In this document: piece after piece, positions 6,250 to 11,558 of the stretch
Layout of the letters: the number at the start of each line of letters is the position of its first letter
Numbering within the stretch: the first letter of the stretch is position 1
DNA from: Candidatus Omnitrophota bacterium
GTDB taxonomy: Bacteria > NPL-UPA2 > BS750m-G34
Direction of reading: 5' to 3'
Assembly (NCBI GenBank): GCA_030640045.1
Contig: DAOWKF010000131.1
Coordinates: 1 to 11,558 of the forward strand
Length of the DNA stretch: 11,558 nt
The notes under the pieces: generated by a model
What the model saw: the letters and a program-made list of their open reading frames with translations, nothing else
The model's database searches: none
Told to the model about the DNA's origin: nothing
Program-made: the position numbers and the translations under genes

Positions 6250-7303
6250 AAACCCGCTTCTTGTTATAGGCGACAGTAAAATCAATCGCCGTAACCCTGC
6301 ACTTTCTTTCAAGTTATTCATTAAACATATTGAGAGATTAAGTAAAAAAACAGATATATATATAATTGATTATGAAGATGTGCTCACCAATAACCTCCCT
6401 GAGATTTCAAGCCCGGTTTTGAATATCGCGCTGTTTTTTCCTTATAAATATTGGAATAAAAAAATAGAGGTATATAAAAAGGACTCAAGGATCTACGGCG
6501 ATAAGAAGTTCGGCCTGGAATATAAAAAATTTTTTGAAAAGGTAGAAAAAATAATCAATAAAAAATACCGGGATAAAAAAATTCAATATGTTAATCCTCC
6601 GAAAAGCTCCGTTGTAGAGAGAGATAAAAAAGAGTCTAAAAAATTATTCCGAAAGAAGGGTATCCCCACACCGAAAACCTTTATTGCGAAGCATCCCGGG
6701 GATATCCGGCAGTTTATTGCGAAGGGGACATCACTTTATATAAAGCCGAGATTTGGGGCCTTTGGTAAAGGGGTTACCTACGTGAATAAAGATTTAATGA
6801 TTACCAACTTTTTATTTAGAAATGGTAAGATAAAGAGCCGCAGGTATGATTATAACTGGCGGTTTTCTAAAATCAAAGACAGGGATAGAAATAGATTTTT
6901 AAAGATACTGCTTTCCAGGGGGTGTATTTGTGAAGAGGCGATAGAGCCGGCGGTATTTAACGGAAGGAGATTCGATTTCAGGGTATATTGTATTTACGGG
7001 AAGGTTGTTTATTATTATATCAGGTCTATACAGGTTGCATCACCCATTACCAATTGGTCGCAGGGAGGCAGGATTGAGAAAAAAAAGGGCTTTGCAAAGC
7101 ATGTATCTCAGGATAAAATAAAAAGGGTTAAGTCTCTGGCCAGGCAAGTTGCCCGGGAACTAAGGCTCAATTATACCGGGGTGGATATTCTCCTGTCGAA
7201 AGATTTTAAGAAATTTTATGTTTTAGAGGCCCATTCATTCCCCGGATATGAGAAGGGATTTGACCTGATGGGTTATTTGCTAAAAGAGATATTGAAACGA
7301 TAA
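6239..7303 (+). CDS. ATP-grasp ligase-like protein
   Basis: Member of the ATP-grasp superfamily, whose enzymes join a carboxylate to an amine or thiol through an acyl-phosphate. In the 354 residues, K169 with the glycine-rich loop (YIKPRFGAFGKGV, 167-179) binds ATP phosphates. EE at 232-233, FDFRVY (245-250), TNWSQGG (271-277) and GVDIL (314-318) match the RimK/YheC-type core. The last metal motif reads E330-A-H332 rather than the usual E-x-N. A basic 160-residue N-terminal domain may choose the substrate. ATG 6239 is chosen because IGDSK and the preATP-grasp fold begin there; in-frame extension to 6110 would only re-read the upstream gene. It overlaps the dehydrogenase gene by 11 bp, and the next gene starts 2 bp after its stop. 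The substrate is unknown; an amino acid or opine made by the neighbour is a guess. Confidence 0.82.
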   Translation: MQPKNPLLVIGDSKINRRNPALSFKLFIKHIERLSKKTDIYIIDYEDVLTNNLPEISSPVLNIALFFPYKYWNKKIEVYKKDSRIYGDKKFGLEYKKFFEKVEKIINKKYRDKKIQYVNPPKSSVVERDKKESKKLFRKKGIPTPKTFIAKHPGDIRQFIAKGTSLYIKPRFGAFGKGVTYVNKDLMITNFLFRNGKIKSRRYDYNWRFSKIKDRDRNRFLKILLSRGCICEEAIEPAVFNGRRFDFRVYCIYGKVVYYYIRSIQVASPITNWSQGGRIEKKKGFAKHVSQDKIKRVKSLARQVARELRLNYTGVDILLSKDFKKFYVLEAHSFPGYEKGFDLMGYLLKEILKR

Positions 7304-7305
7304 AG

Positions 7306-8769
7306 ATGAAAAAAGGGGACACAATACTTATTTCGCTAATTTTTCTATGTGTAAGTGCTTTGCTTTTTATATTACCGGCAGATATTTGCGCTGAAAGCGA
7401 AGTCCTGACTGGCGGAGCCGTGCCGAAGGGCGTTCATATAATAAAGATAAACGACGCTACTATAAATCCTATTACAGCGGGCTACATTATTGATGCAATA
7501 GATAATGCCTATCAGGATAATGCAGAGTGTCTTATACTGGAATTAGACACACCCGGCGGGCTCCTTACCTCTACGCGGTCCATTGTTAAAAAAATCATGT
7601 CCGCAAAAATTCCTGTTGTCGTATATATTTATCCGAGCGGTTCCAGGGCAGGCTCAGCAGGTGTTTTTATTACCTACGCAAGCCATATTGCAGCTATGGC
7701 GCCGTCTACGAATATAGGGGCAGCCCATCCGGTAGCAATGGGCGGCAAGAATAAAGATAGATCTATCGGAGAGGCAATAAGGGAGTTAAAAGATTCCTTC
7801 TCAAATAAACCGGAAAAGCCGGGACCCGAAGAGCCGAAACCGGAAAAGCCAAAGCCCGGGAAACCAAAAGCCACCAATATAATGGGTGATAAAATTTTGC
7901 ATGACACTGTTGCGTTTATAAAGGCGCTGGCTAAAGAAAGGGATCGAAATATAGAGTGGGCAGAGAAATCCGTAACTGAAAGCGCCTCTATTACAGAGCA
8001 GGAAGCGCTTAAAAATAATGTCATTGAAATAATTGCAAAGGATGAGAGGGACCTCTTAAACAAATTAGACGGAAGAAAAGTAAAAATCGGCGATAAGATA
8101 AAGGTGTTAAATATAAAAAATGCGGCGTTAAAATATATAGACATGGATGTCAGACAGCGCTTTTTAGATATCCTGGCTAATCCCAACATTGCTTATATAT
8201 TGATGATTTTAGGGTTTTACGGACTCCTTTATGAAATAACCCACCCCGGGATAGGTGTCCCCGGGATAGCAGGGGTTATCTGCATAATACTGGCATTTTT
8301 CAGTATGCAGATATTACCGACGAACTATGCGGGACTGGCGCTGATTATCCTGGGAATGATTTTATTTGTGGCAGAGGTTAAGGTGCCCGGTTTTGGGCTC
8401 TTGACACTGGGGGGATTGGTGTCTATGGTTTTAGGGTCCCTACTCTTGTTTGAATCGTCTGACCAGATAATGAGGGTTTCTTTAAATCTAATTATATCTT
8501 TCACATTGGCAACGGCAGGTATAACGATTGTCCTTGTGAGGGCTGTTGTTGTTTCACATAAAAGGAAAGTTGTCAGCGGTAAGGAGGGATTAATAGGCGA
8601 GATAGGACGCGCTCAAACTCTCATCTCCCGGGATAAAGAGGGAAAGGTATTTATCCACGGGGAGATATGGGATGCTCTATCAAAGGAGGAGGTAAAGGAA
8701 GGAGAGAAGATCGAGGTGGTGAAGGTTGACGGAATGGTGCTCGAGGTCAAAAAAATAGAAAGGGGATAG
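7306..8769 (+). CDS. Membrane-bound ClpP-class serine protease with NfeD domain
   Basis: Long-form NfeD protein (NfeD1b type) thought to cleave stomatin-like partners or membrane proteins on the outer face of the inner membrane. Residues 1-29 form a signal peptide or N-terminal anchor ([16 protein letters not shown]). Residues about 40-255 are the ClpP/SppA-like protease domain, with DTPGG (81-85), catalytic Ser117 in RAGSAGVF and the probable catalytic Lys196 in DKILHD. Four to five membrane helices lie at about 293-415, including the conserved HPG (313-315) and VPGFG (360-364). A C-terminal OB-fold NfeD domain covers about 425-485. A Pro/Lys/Glu-rich insert (168-189) lies between Ser and Lys. 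The start is 2 bp after the ATP-grasp stop, and the slipin gene follows at 2 bp, the classic nfeD-slipin operon. Confidence 0.94.
   Translation: MKKGDTILISLIFLCVSALLFILPADICAESEVLTGGAVPKGVHIIKINDATINPITAGYIIDAIDNAYQDNAECLILELDTPGGLLTSTRSIVKKIMSAKIPVVVYIYPSGSRAGSAGVFITYASHIAAMAPSTNIGAAHPVAMGGKNKDRSIGEAIRELKDSFSNKPEKPGPEEPKPEKPKPGKPKATNIMGDKILHDTVAFIKALAKERDRNIEWAEKSVTESASITEQEALKNNVIEIIAKDERDLLNKLDGRKVKIGDKIKVLNIKNAALKYIDMDVRQRFLDILANPNIAYILMILGFYGLLYEITHPGIGVPGIAGVICIILAFFSMQILPTNYAGLALIILGMILFVAEVKVPGFGLLTLGGLVSMVLGSLLLFESSDQIMRVSLNLIISFTLATAGITIVLVRAVVVSHKRKVVSGKEGLIGEIGRAQTLISRDKEGKVFIHGEIWDALSKEEVKEGEKIEVVKVDGMVLEVKKIERG
7807..7850 (+). repeat. Short direct repeat coding the Pro/Lys/Glu insert
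   Basis: The 14-mer AAACCGGAAAAGCC occurs at 7807-7820 and again at 7837-7850, exactly 30 bp (10 codons) apart, with degenerate related units between and after. It stays in frame and encodes KPEKP-type units inside the NfeD protease domain. Growth by slippage or unequal duplication is the likely origin. Confidence 0.75.
8761..8766 (+). promoter_or_regulatory. Ribosome-binding site of the slipin gene
   Basis: AGGGGA lies 5 bp upstream of the ATG at 8772 and overlaps the last codons of the NfeD gene. It supports the chosen start and translational coupling. Confidence 0.5.
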
Positions 8770-8771
8770 TT

Positions 8772-9527
8772 ATGCATGGAACTGGAATTTTAATAGCGAT
8801 AGTGGTTTTCTATATTCTAAGCTGCGTAAGAGTATTAAAAGAGTACGAGAGGGCTGTCATTTTTAGATTGGGGCGTGTCCTGGGAAAACCAAAAGGCCCT
8901 GGAATAATTTTTGTCTTGAGGCCTATTGACCAGGCCAAGATAATAACTTTACGGCTTGTGACATTAGATGTCCCTTCGCAGGATATCATTACAAAAGATA
9001 ATGTCTCTGCCAAGGTCAATGCAGTAGCCTATTTCAGGGTAATGGACCCGATAAAGGCAACTGTAGAGGTGCAGAATTACCAATTCGCGACATCTCAGAT
9101 GGCCCAGACAACTCTCCGGAGTGTAATAGGTGAAATGGAACTGGATGACCTGTTGAGCCAGAGAGAGAAAATTAACAGTAGCTTGCAGACTATATTAGAT
9201 AAACAGACAGATCCCTGGGGTGTAAAGGTTTCCACTGTAGAGGTTAAACATGTGGATTTGTCTGATGACCTTCGACGTGCTATGGCAAGACAGGCCGAAG
9301 CCGAAAGAGAGAGAAGGGCAAAGATAATAGCTGCTGAAGGCGAATTCCAGGCAGCAGAAAAAATATGCGCAGCAGCTAAGATGATGCAGGAGACGCCGAT
9401 GTCCCTGCAATTAAGATATCTCCAGACATTAGTAGAGATTGGAAGCGAGAACAATACGACGACGCTTTTTCCAATACCAATAGATATTTTTAAAGCCTTT
9501 ACGTCTAAGAATAATCCAAAAGAATGA
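8772..9527 (+). CDS. Slipin/stomatin-family SPFH membrane protein
   Basis: SPFH/prohibitin-domain protein that oligomerises at the inner membrane into microdomain-like cages. It is the usual partner and probable substrate or scaffold of NfeD proteases. At 251 aa it has the normal slipin length. A single N-terminal membrane segment (about 4-19, [15 protein letters not shown]) is followed by the stomatin signature [12 protein letters not shown] (24-35). The SPFH body runs from about 25 to 185, including the [11 protein letters not shown] region, and then comes an Ala/Glu-rich coiled coil ([20 protein letters not shown]). The C-terminus ends with the stomatin-like LQLRYLQTL and an FPIPID segment. 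The start is supported by AGGGGA. It lies 2 bp after the protease gene and 24 bp before the regulator. Confidence 0.95.
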   Translation: MHGTGILIAIVVFYILSCVRVLKEYERAVIFRLGRVLGKPKGPGIIFVLRPIDQAKIITLRLVTLDVPSQDIITKDNVSAKVNAVAYFRVMDPIKATVEVQNYQFATSQMAQTTLRSVIGEMELDDLLSQREKINSSLQTILDKQTDPWGVKVSTVEVKHVDLSDDLRRAMARQAEAERERRAKIIAAEGEFQAAEKICAAAKMMQETPMSLQLRYLQTLVEIGSENNTTTLFPIPIDIFKAFTSKNNPKE

Positions 9528-9533
9528 TATAAA
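9528..9533 (+). promoter_or_regulatory. Possible internal -10 box for the PAS-LuxR gene
   Basis: TGATATAAA straddles the slipin stop codon (TGA 9525-9527), giving an extended -10 like those at 5228 and 5298 but with TATAAA. A start near 9540 would leave a leader of about 12 bases before the TTG start. The regulator might thus be transcribed separately as well as by read-through. No clear -35 is claimed. Confidence 0.3.
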
Positions 9534-9551
9534 TAAAGCAGGGTTGCTGAA

Positions 9552-10400
9552 TTGAAGACATTGGAGAAGAAGCGCAAACGGACAGAGGAATTACTGCGGG
9601 AAAGCGAGAAAAGGTTCCTATATATCGCAGAAAATGCTTTAGAATGGATCTGGGAAGTGGACCCCAGGGGGAAATACACTTATGCGAGCCCTGTTGTCGA
9701 GAAGATTTTGGGGTATAAACCCGGGGAAATACTTAAAAAATATTTTTATGACCTGTTCCATCCTGAAGAGCGAAAAAAACTGAAGAAAGTTGCGTTTGCA
9801 GTGTTTGCCAGAAAGAAGCCTTTCCGCGAATTCATAAACCGGAATGTGCACAGGAATGGTAAAATAGTCTGGCTGTCGACAAGCGGGGTTCCTATATTTG
9901 ATGAAAAAAAGAATTTTTTAGGATATAGAGGTGCTGACATAGACATTACCGAACGTAAAGAGATAGAAGAGGAGTTGCGAAAACAAAAACATGCTTTAGA
10001 GCAGAAGAATGTAGCCCTTAGTGAAATTGTACGGCAGATTGAAGTGGAAAAAAGCAAGATAAAGGATGATATAGCGGCTAATGTAAATGAATTATTGCTT
10101 CCAATCCTGGCAAAGCTTAAAATAAAGAAGGCCACGCGCAAATATGTTGATTTACTCCAGTATCATTTGGAAGAATTAACCTCTTCATTCGGCCGTAAGA
10201 TAACGGAAAAAAGCGTTAAACTAACCTCCAGAGAAATTGAAATTTGCAGTATGGTAAAAGCGGGCCTTACAAGCAAAGAGATTTCCGATCTTTTAAATAT
10301 TTCCTACCAGACCGTAGAGAAACACCGTAGAAATATCCGGCATAAGGTAGGGATATCCAATAAGGATATTAATCTGACCTCTTTTCTGCATACACTTTAA
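9552..10400 (+). CDS. PAS-domain LuxR-type one-component transcription regulator
   Basis: DNA-binding regulator with its own sensor. After a short helical N-terminus, a PAS domain covers about residues 18-130 (RFLYIAENALEWIWEVDPRG to a PAC end at GYRGADIDITERK). A coiled-coil linker follows (about 135-215), then a LuxR/GerE helix-turn-helix at 224-282, where LTSREIEICSMVKAGLTSKE and the recognition helix around SYQTVEKHRRNIRHKV are textbook. There is no receiver or kinase domain, so PAS probably signals directly through the coiled coil. The ligand is unknown. The start is TTG at 9552: the frame is closed by TAA at 9534-9536, no ATG or GTG is available, and TTG at 9561 is the only close alternative. 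AGG at 9540-9542 is a weak ribosome site. Its place after nfeD-slipin suggests control of or by membrane stress, which is inference. Confidence 0.9.
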   Translation: MKTLEKKRKRTEELLRESEKRFLYIAENALEWIWEVDPRGKYTYASPVVEKILGYKPGEILKKYFYDLFHPEERKKLKKVAFAVFARKKPFREFINRNVHRNGKIVWLSTSGVPIFDEKKNFLGYRGADIDITERKEIEEELRKQKHALEQKNVALSEIVRQIEVEKSKIKDDIAANVNELLLPILAKLKIKKATRKYVDLLQYHLEELTSSFGRKITEKSVKLTSREIEICSMVKAGLTSKEISDLLNISYQTVEKHRRNIRHKVGISNKDINLTSFLHTL

Positions 10401-10407
10401 TGTATAG

Positions 10408-10437
10408 CCTTGAGCCTGTGCTGAGCGAAGTCGAAGT
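10408..10437. repeat. REP-like intergenic repeat (TGAGC/CGAAG type)
   Basis: The stretch holds TGAGC at 10411-10415 and 10422-10426, then CGAAG at 10426-10430 and 10432-10436. The CTGAGCGAAGTCGAAG core is a sequence I know from dispersed intergenic repeats in many unrelated bacterial genomes. It lies just after the regulator stop codon, the usual place for such elements. Only one copy is in this window, so repetition here is not shown. Confidence 0.5.
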
Positions 10438-10447
10438 ATTAACCTTC

Positions 10448-10486
10448 TTGTGTAACGGGTATTTTATATACCCATTATCTACACAA
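10448..10486. other. Nested inverted repeat (two-tier stem) in intergenic region
   Basis: The outer arms TTGTGTA (10448-10454) and TACACAA (10480-10486) are perfectly complementary over 7 bp. Inside them GGGTAT (10457-10462) pairs with ATACCC (10468-10473) around a 5-base loop. The two stems are joined by an asymmetric internal loop of 2 and 6 bases. There is no T-run after it, so it is not a standard terminator. It sits between the regulator gene and the next promoter, so an operator or RNA-processing/stability element is possible. Confidence 0.5.
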
Positions 10487-10490
10487 TCAA

Positions 10491-10519
10491 TTCTCTTTGC
10501 ATTATCCCGTTATTATAAT
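10491..10519 (+). promoter_or_regulatory. Promoter of the Cys-rich protein/PtsN-like pair
   Basis: TATAAT at 10514-10519 lies 17 bp after a poor -35 candidate (TTCTCT, 10491-10496). The predicted start near 10526 leaves a leader of about 11 bases with AAAGAAG as a weak ribosome site before ATG 10537. The -10 box is good; the -35 is not. Confidence 0.45.
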
Positions 10520-10536
10520 AATATAGAACAAAGAAG

Positions 10537-10929
10537 ATGGGTGCACAAAAAAAGGTGAGCAGAGAGAAAAGAAGACCTGTCCTTTGTGCAAACTGTAAGA
10601 CGCAAATGGTGGGTATGAATAAATATGTCATCTTAAAGGATGACAAAGAGCTTTATGTCTGGCATATATGCCCCAGAAGGAAGGAAAGCGGTGAAGAGGG
10701 ATGCGGGCATAAAATTCTTGCAGAAATTAGAAAAGATGCGGGCAAAGAAGTATGCCCGATTTTTGGCTCCAGGTTAGTCGGTGAGGTGCGGTCCACTGAC
10801 GGAGTAACAATGCTTATACAGGACAACTTTGAGACCTTTAGCACATGGCTGCACAATAATAGAGAAAAATTTAAAGGCAGAAGAGTAGAGCTTACAATGC
10901 GAATTGTTGAACAAAAAAAAGGCGGATGA
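10537..10929 (+). CDS. Uncharacterised Cys-rich (putative zinc-binding) 130-aa protein
   Basis: I do not recognise this family. The 130-residue product has a basic N-terminus and five Cys: C17 and C20 in LCANCK, C45 in WHICPRR, C56 in EGCGHK and C73 in EVCPIF. The first four plus nearby His44 and His58 could build a zinc site. The second half (about 75-127) looks like a compact alpha/beta segment without Cys, including NFETFSTWLHNNREKFKGRR. There is no signal peptide or membrane helix, so it is probably cytoplasmic. The start ATG has a weak AAAGAAG upstream and a good -10 box. The gene is judged real because its stop overlaps the PtsN-like start (ATGA), the normal sign of coupled genes, and its codon use resembles that of its neighbours. 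Confidence 0.7.
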   Translation: MGAQKKVSREKRRPVLCANCKTQMVGMNKYVILKDDKELYVWHICPRRKESGEEGCGHKILAEIRKDAGKEVCPIFGSRLVGEVRSTDGVTMLIQDNFETFSTWLHNNREKFKGRRVELTMRIVEQKKGG

Positions 10930-11381
10930 AACTTTCTGATTTCATGCACGAGGAGCTGGTACTCCTTAACCTTTCGTCCGTTAAAAAAGGAGATATAATT
11001 AAAGAGCTAATATCTCCGATGATAAAAAAAAGAACTGCTATTTCGGAAAAGCCGCTCCTCAAGGCTGTTCTGAATAGAGAGGAGCTCGGCAGTACTGCCA
11101 TAGGCAATGGGGTGGCTATCCCGCACGCCAGGACATCTTCAGTCAAGGAAAAGGCAGTTGTTTTTGCCAGGTCAAAAAAGGGGCAAGACTTTGATTCAAT
11201 TGATGGTAAGCCTGTAAATCTTTTTTTTATGATCGTTTCCCCGGATAGAGAAACCGGTCCTCATCTAAAAATGCTGGCCAGGATATCCCGCCTGTTACGA
11301 GATGCTGATTTTAGAGAATCCTTAATGACACTTCCTACAGCGCGCGAAATAATAGGATACATAAGATCAAAAGAGGATTAA
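10926..11381 (+). CDS. PTS EIIA domain protein, PtsN (EIIA-Ntr)/fructose type
   Basis: Phosphocarrier of the phosphotransferase system, accepting phosphate on a histidine from HPr or NPr. The 151 residues are one complete EIIA-type-2 domain. The active-site motif GNGVAIPHAR (61-70) holds the phospho-His67, with the conserved LNREELGSTAIG before it and the FFMIVSP...HLKMLARISRLLRD segment after it. No EIIB, EIIC or HPr gene is near, so a regulatory role (PtsN-like) is more likely than sugar uptake. Its neighbour is not rpoN or hpf, the usual ptsN context. The ATG overlaps the upstream stop (ATGA), and GGCGG directly before it could act as a ribosome site. Downstream lie 92 bp without a gene before the tRNA. 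Confidence 0.93.
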   Translation: MKLSDFMHEELVLLNLSSVKKGDIIKELISPMIKKRTAISEKPLLKAVLNREELGSTAIGNGVAIPHARTSSVKEKAVVFARSKKGQDFDSIDGKPVNLFFMIVSPDRETGPHLKMLARISRLLRDADFRESLMTLPTAREIIGYIRSKED

Positions 11382-11404
11382 CTCCTCAATAAATATCAAA
11401 CTAT

Positions 11405-11427
11405 TTCCTAAAAAATTCCTAAAAAAA
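11405..11427. repeat. Tandem 11-bp repeat with phased A-tracts
   Basis: TTCCTAAAAAA occurs twice in tandem (11405-11415 and 11416-11426), so two A-tracts are spaced one helical turn apart. Such phasing favours intrinsic bending. The second tract runs into AAAAATATTTT (11423-11433), which fits the UP-element consensus AAAWWTWTTTT just upstream of, and slightly overlapping, the proposed tRNA -35 box. Confidence 0.6.
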
Positions 11428-11431
11428 TATT

Positions 11432-11460
11432 TTGTATAACCAATATTAATGCGATATAAT
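11432..11460 (+). promoter_or_regulatory. Promoter of the tRNA-Leu gene
   Basis: TTGTAT (11432-11437), a 17-bp spacer and a perfect TATAAT (11455-11460) precede the tRNA by 13 bp. The block around the -10 box, TTAATGCGATATAATCTAT, matches the dehydrogenase promoter at 5289-5307 in 17 of 19 positions. Confidence 0.6.
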
Positions 11461-11473
11461 CTATCTTATACGT

Positions 11474-11508
11474 GCCGGGGTGGCGGAATTGGTAGACGCC
11501 ACGGACTT
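11474..11508 (+). tRNA. tRNA-Leu(UAA), 5' exon only
   Basis: The sequence starts with acceptor strand GCCGGGG (11474-11480), then TG, D-arm GCG...CGC (11483-11499) with GGTAGA loop bases, a C, and anticodon stem ACGGA (11501-11505) followed by loop CTTAAAA. This is the standard bacterial tRNA-Leu with anticodon UAA. The expected 3' stem half TCCGT does not follow, so the gene is interrupted in the anticodon loop, and the 3' part (long variable arm, T arm, acceptor 3' strand) lies beyond the window. I end the exon after U34, where known introns of this tRNA insert. Confidence 0.85.
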
Positions 11509-11558
11509 AAAAAGCAAAAATAGGCAAATCCCTAAGTCGTTGAAACATAAGTAACTGC
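11509..11558 (+). ncRNA. 5' part of a probable group I intron in the tRNA-Leu anticodon loop
   Basis: After U34 the sequence departs from tRNA and runs to the window end. Its end, CCCUAAGU...AAGUAACUGC, resembles the GCCUUAGU...AAGUGAUUGC stretch that I recall near the 5' end of cyanobacterial tRNA-Leu(UAA) group IC3 introns, including the P3 entry. AAGUC (11534-11538) is perfectly complementary to the exon end GACUU (11504-11508) and could be the guide for P1, though the usual terminal U-G wobble is then missing. The P, Q, R and S core elements are not in view, so the class is inferred. Confidence 0.6.

Noticed and set aside
7674..8189. 171-codon open frame on the minus strand
   Set aside because: It lies wholly inside the NfeD protease gene. 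Its Gly/Phe/Pro-rich segment is just the reverse of the Pro/Lys/Glu repeat, and it has no family features.
9095..9679. 194-codon open frame on the minus strand across the slipin/regulator junction
   Set aside because: Both overlapping plus-strand genes are clear family members. The minus frame is low-complexity Ser/Leu-rich with no motif.
10457..10473. GGGTAT/ATACCC hairpin as a rho-independent terminator
   Set aside because: No T-run follows and the stem is short, so it was described as part of the nested inverted repeat.
1..11558. CRISPR array, prophage or insertion sequence
   Set aside because: I saw no regularly spaced repeats, transposase or phage-like frames, and no paired terminal repeats.

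Overview
This window is an ordinary-looking chromosomal stretch from a moderately AT-rich, Gram-negative-type bacterium. Nothing in it names the taxon outright. The mix of a tight ilvBNC cluster, a CPA2 antiporter with CBS domains, an NfeD/slipin pair, a PAS-LuxR regulator and mostly weak ribosome-binding sites would suit an uncultivated lineage such as Omnitrophota or a deltaproteobacterium-like group. That is inference only. There are no transposases, phage genes or CRISPR arrays.

Region 1 (1-3544, + strand) is a branched-chain amino acid cluster: the 3' part of ilvB (its start lies before the window), ilvN and ilvC. It runs on with 12 bp spacing into a two-domain NifU-type Fe-S scaffold, then overlaps a tiny zinc-ribbon/membrane protein. 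The acetohydroxyacid synthase and ketol-acid reductoisomerase catalyse the first two common steps of valine/isoleucine synthesis. An Fe-S scaffold nearby could serve Fe-S enzymes of that pathway, such as IlvD or LeuC, but this is inferred.

Region 2 (3555-5219, - strand) is a CPA2-type cation:proton antiporter with two C-terminal CBS domains, convergent with region 1. The 91-bp gap 5220-5310 is a divergent promoter region. Each side carries TGATATAAT only 7-8 bp from the start codon, so both messages are predicted to be leaderless.

Region 3 (5311-10400, + strand) is a tightly packed run. It holds a short alanine-dehydrogenase-family oxidoreductase that resembles N5-(carboxyethyl)ornithine synthase, an overlapping ATP-grasp ligase-like protein, a membrane ClpP-class serine protease with an NfeD domain, a slipin/stomatin (SPFH) protein, and a PAS-LuxR one-component regulator. 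The first two genes form the best candidate for an undescribed small-molecule pathway: a reductive N-alkylation or amination step followed by ATP-dependent ligation. The protease and slipin are a known membrane-quality-control pair.

Region 4 (10401-11381) starts with a 136-bp intergenic stretch holding a REP-like repeat and a nested inverted repeat. An unrecognised Cys-rich 130-aa protein follows, overlapping a PtsN-like EIIA phosphocarrier by 4 bp. The window ends (11474-11558) inside a tRNA-Leu(UAA) gene. Its anticodon loop is broken after U34 by sequence resembling the 5' end of the cyanobacterial-type group I intron; the rest lies beyond the window.
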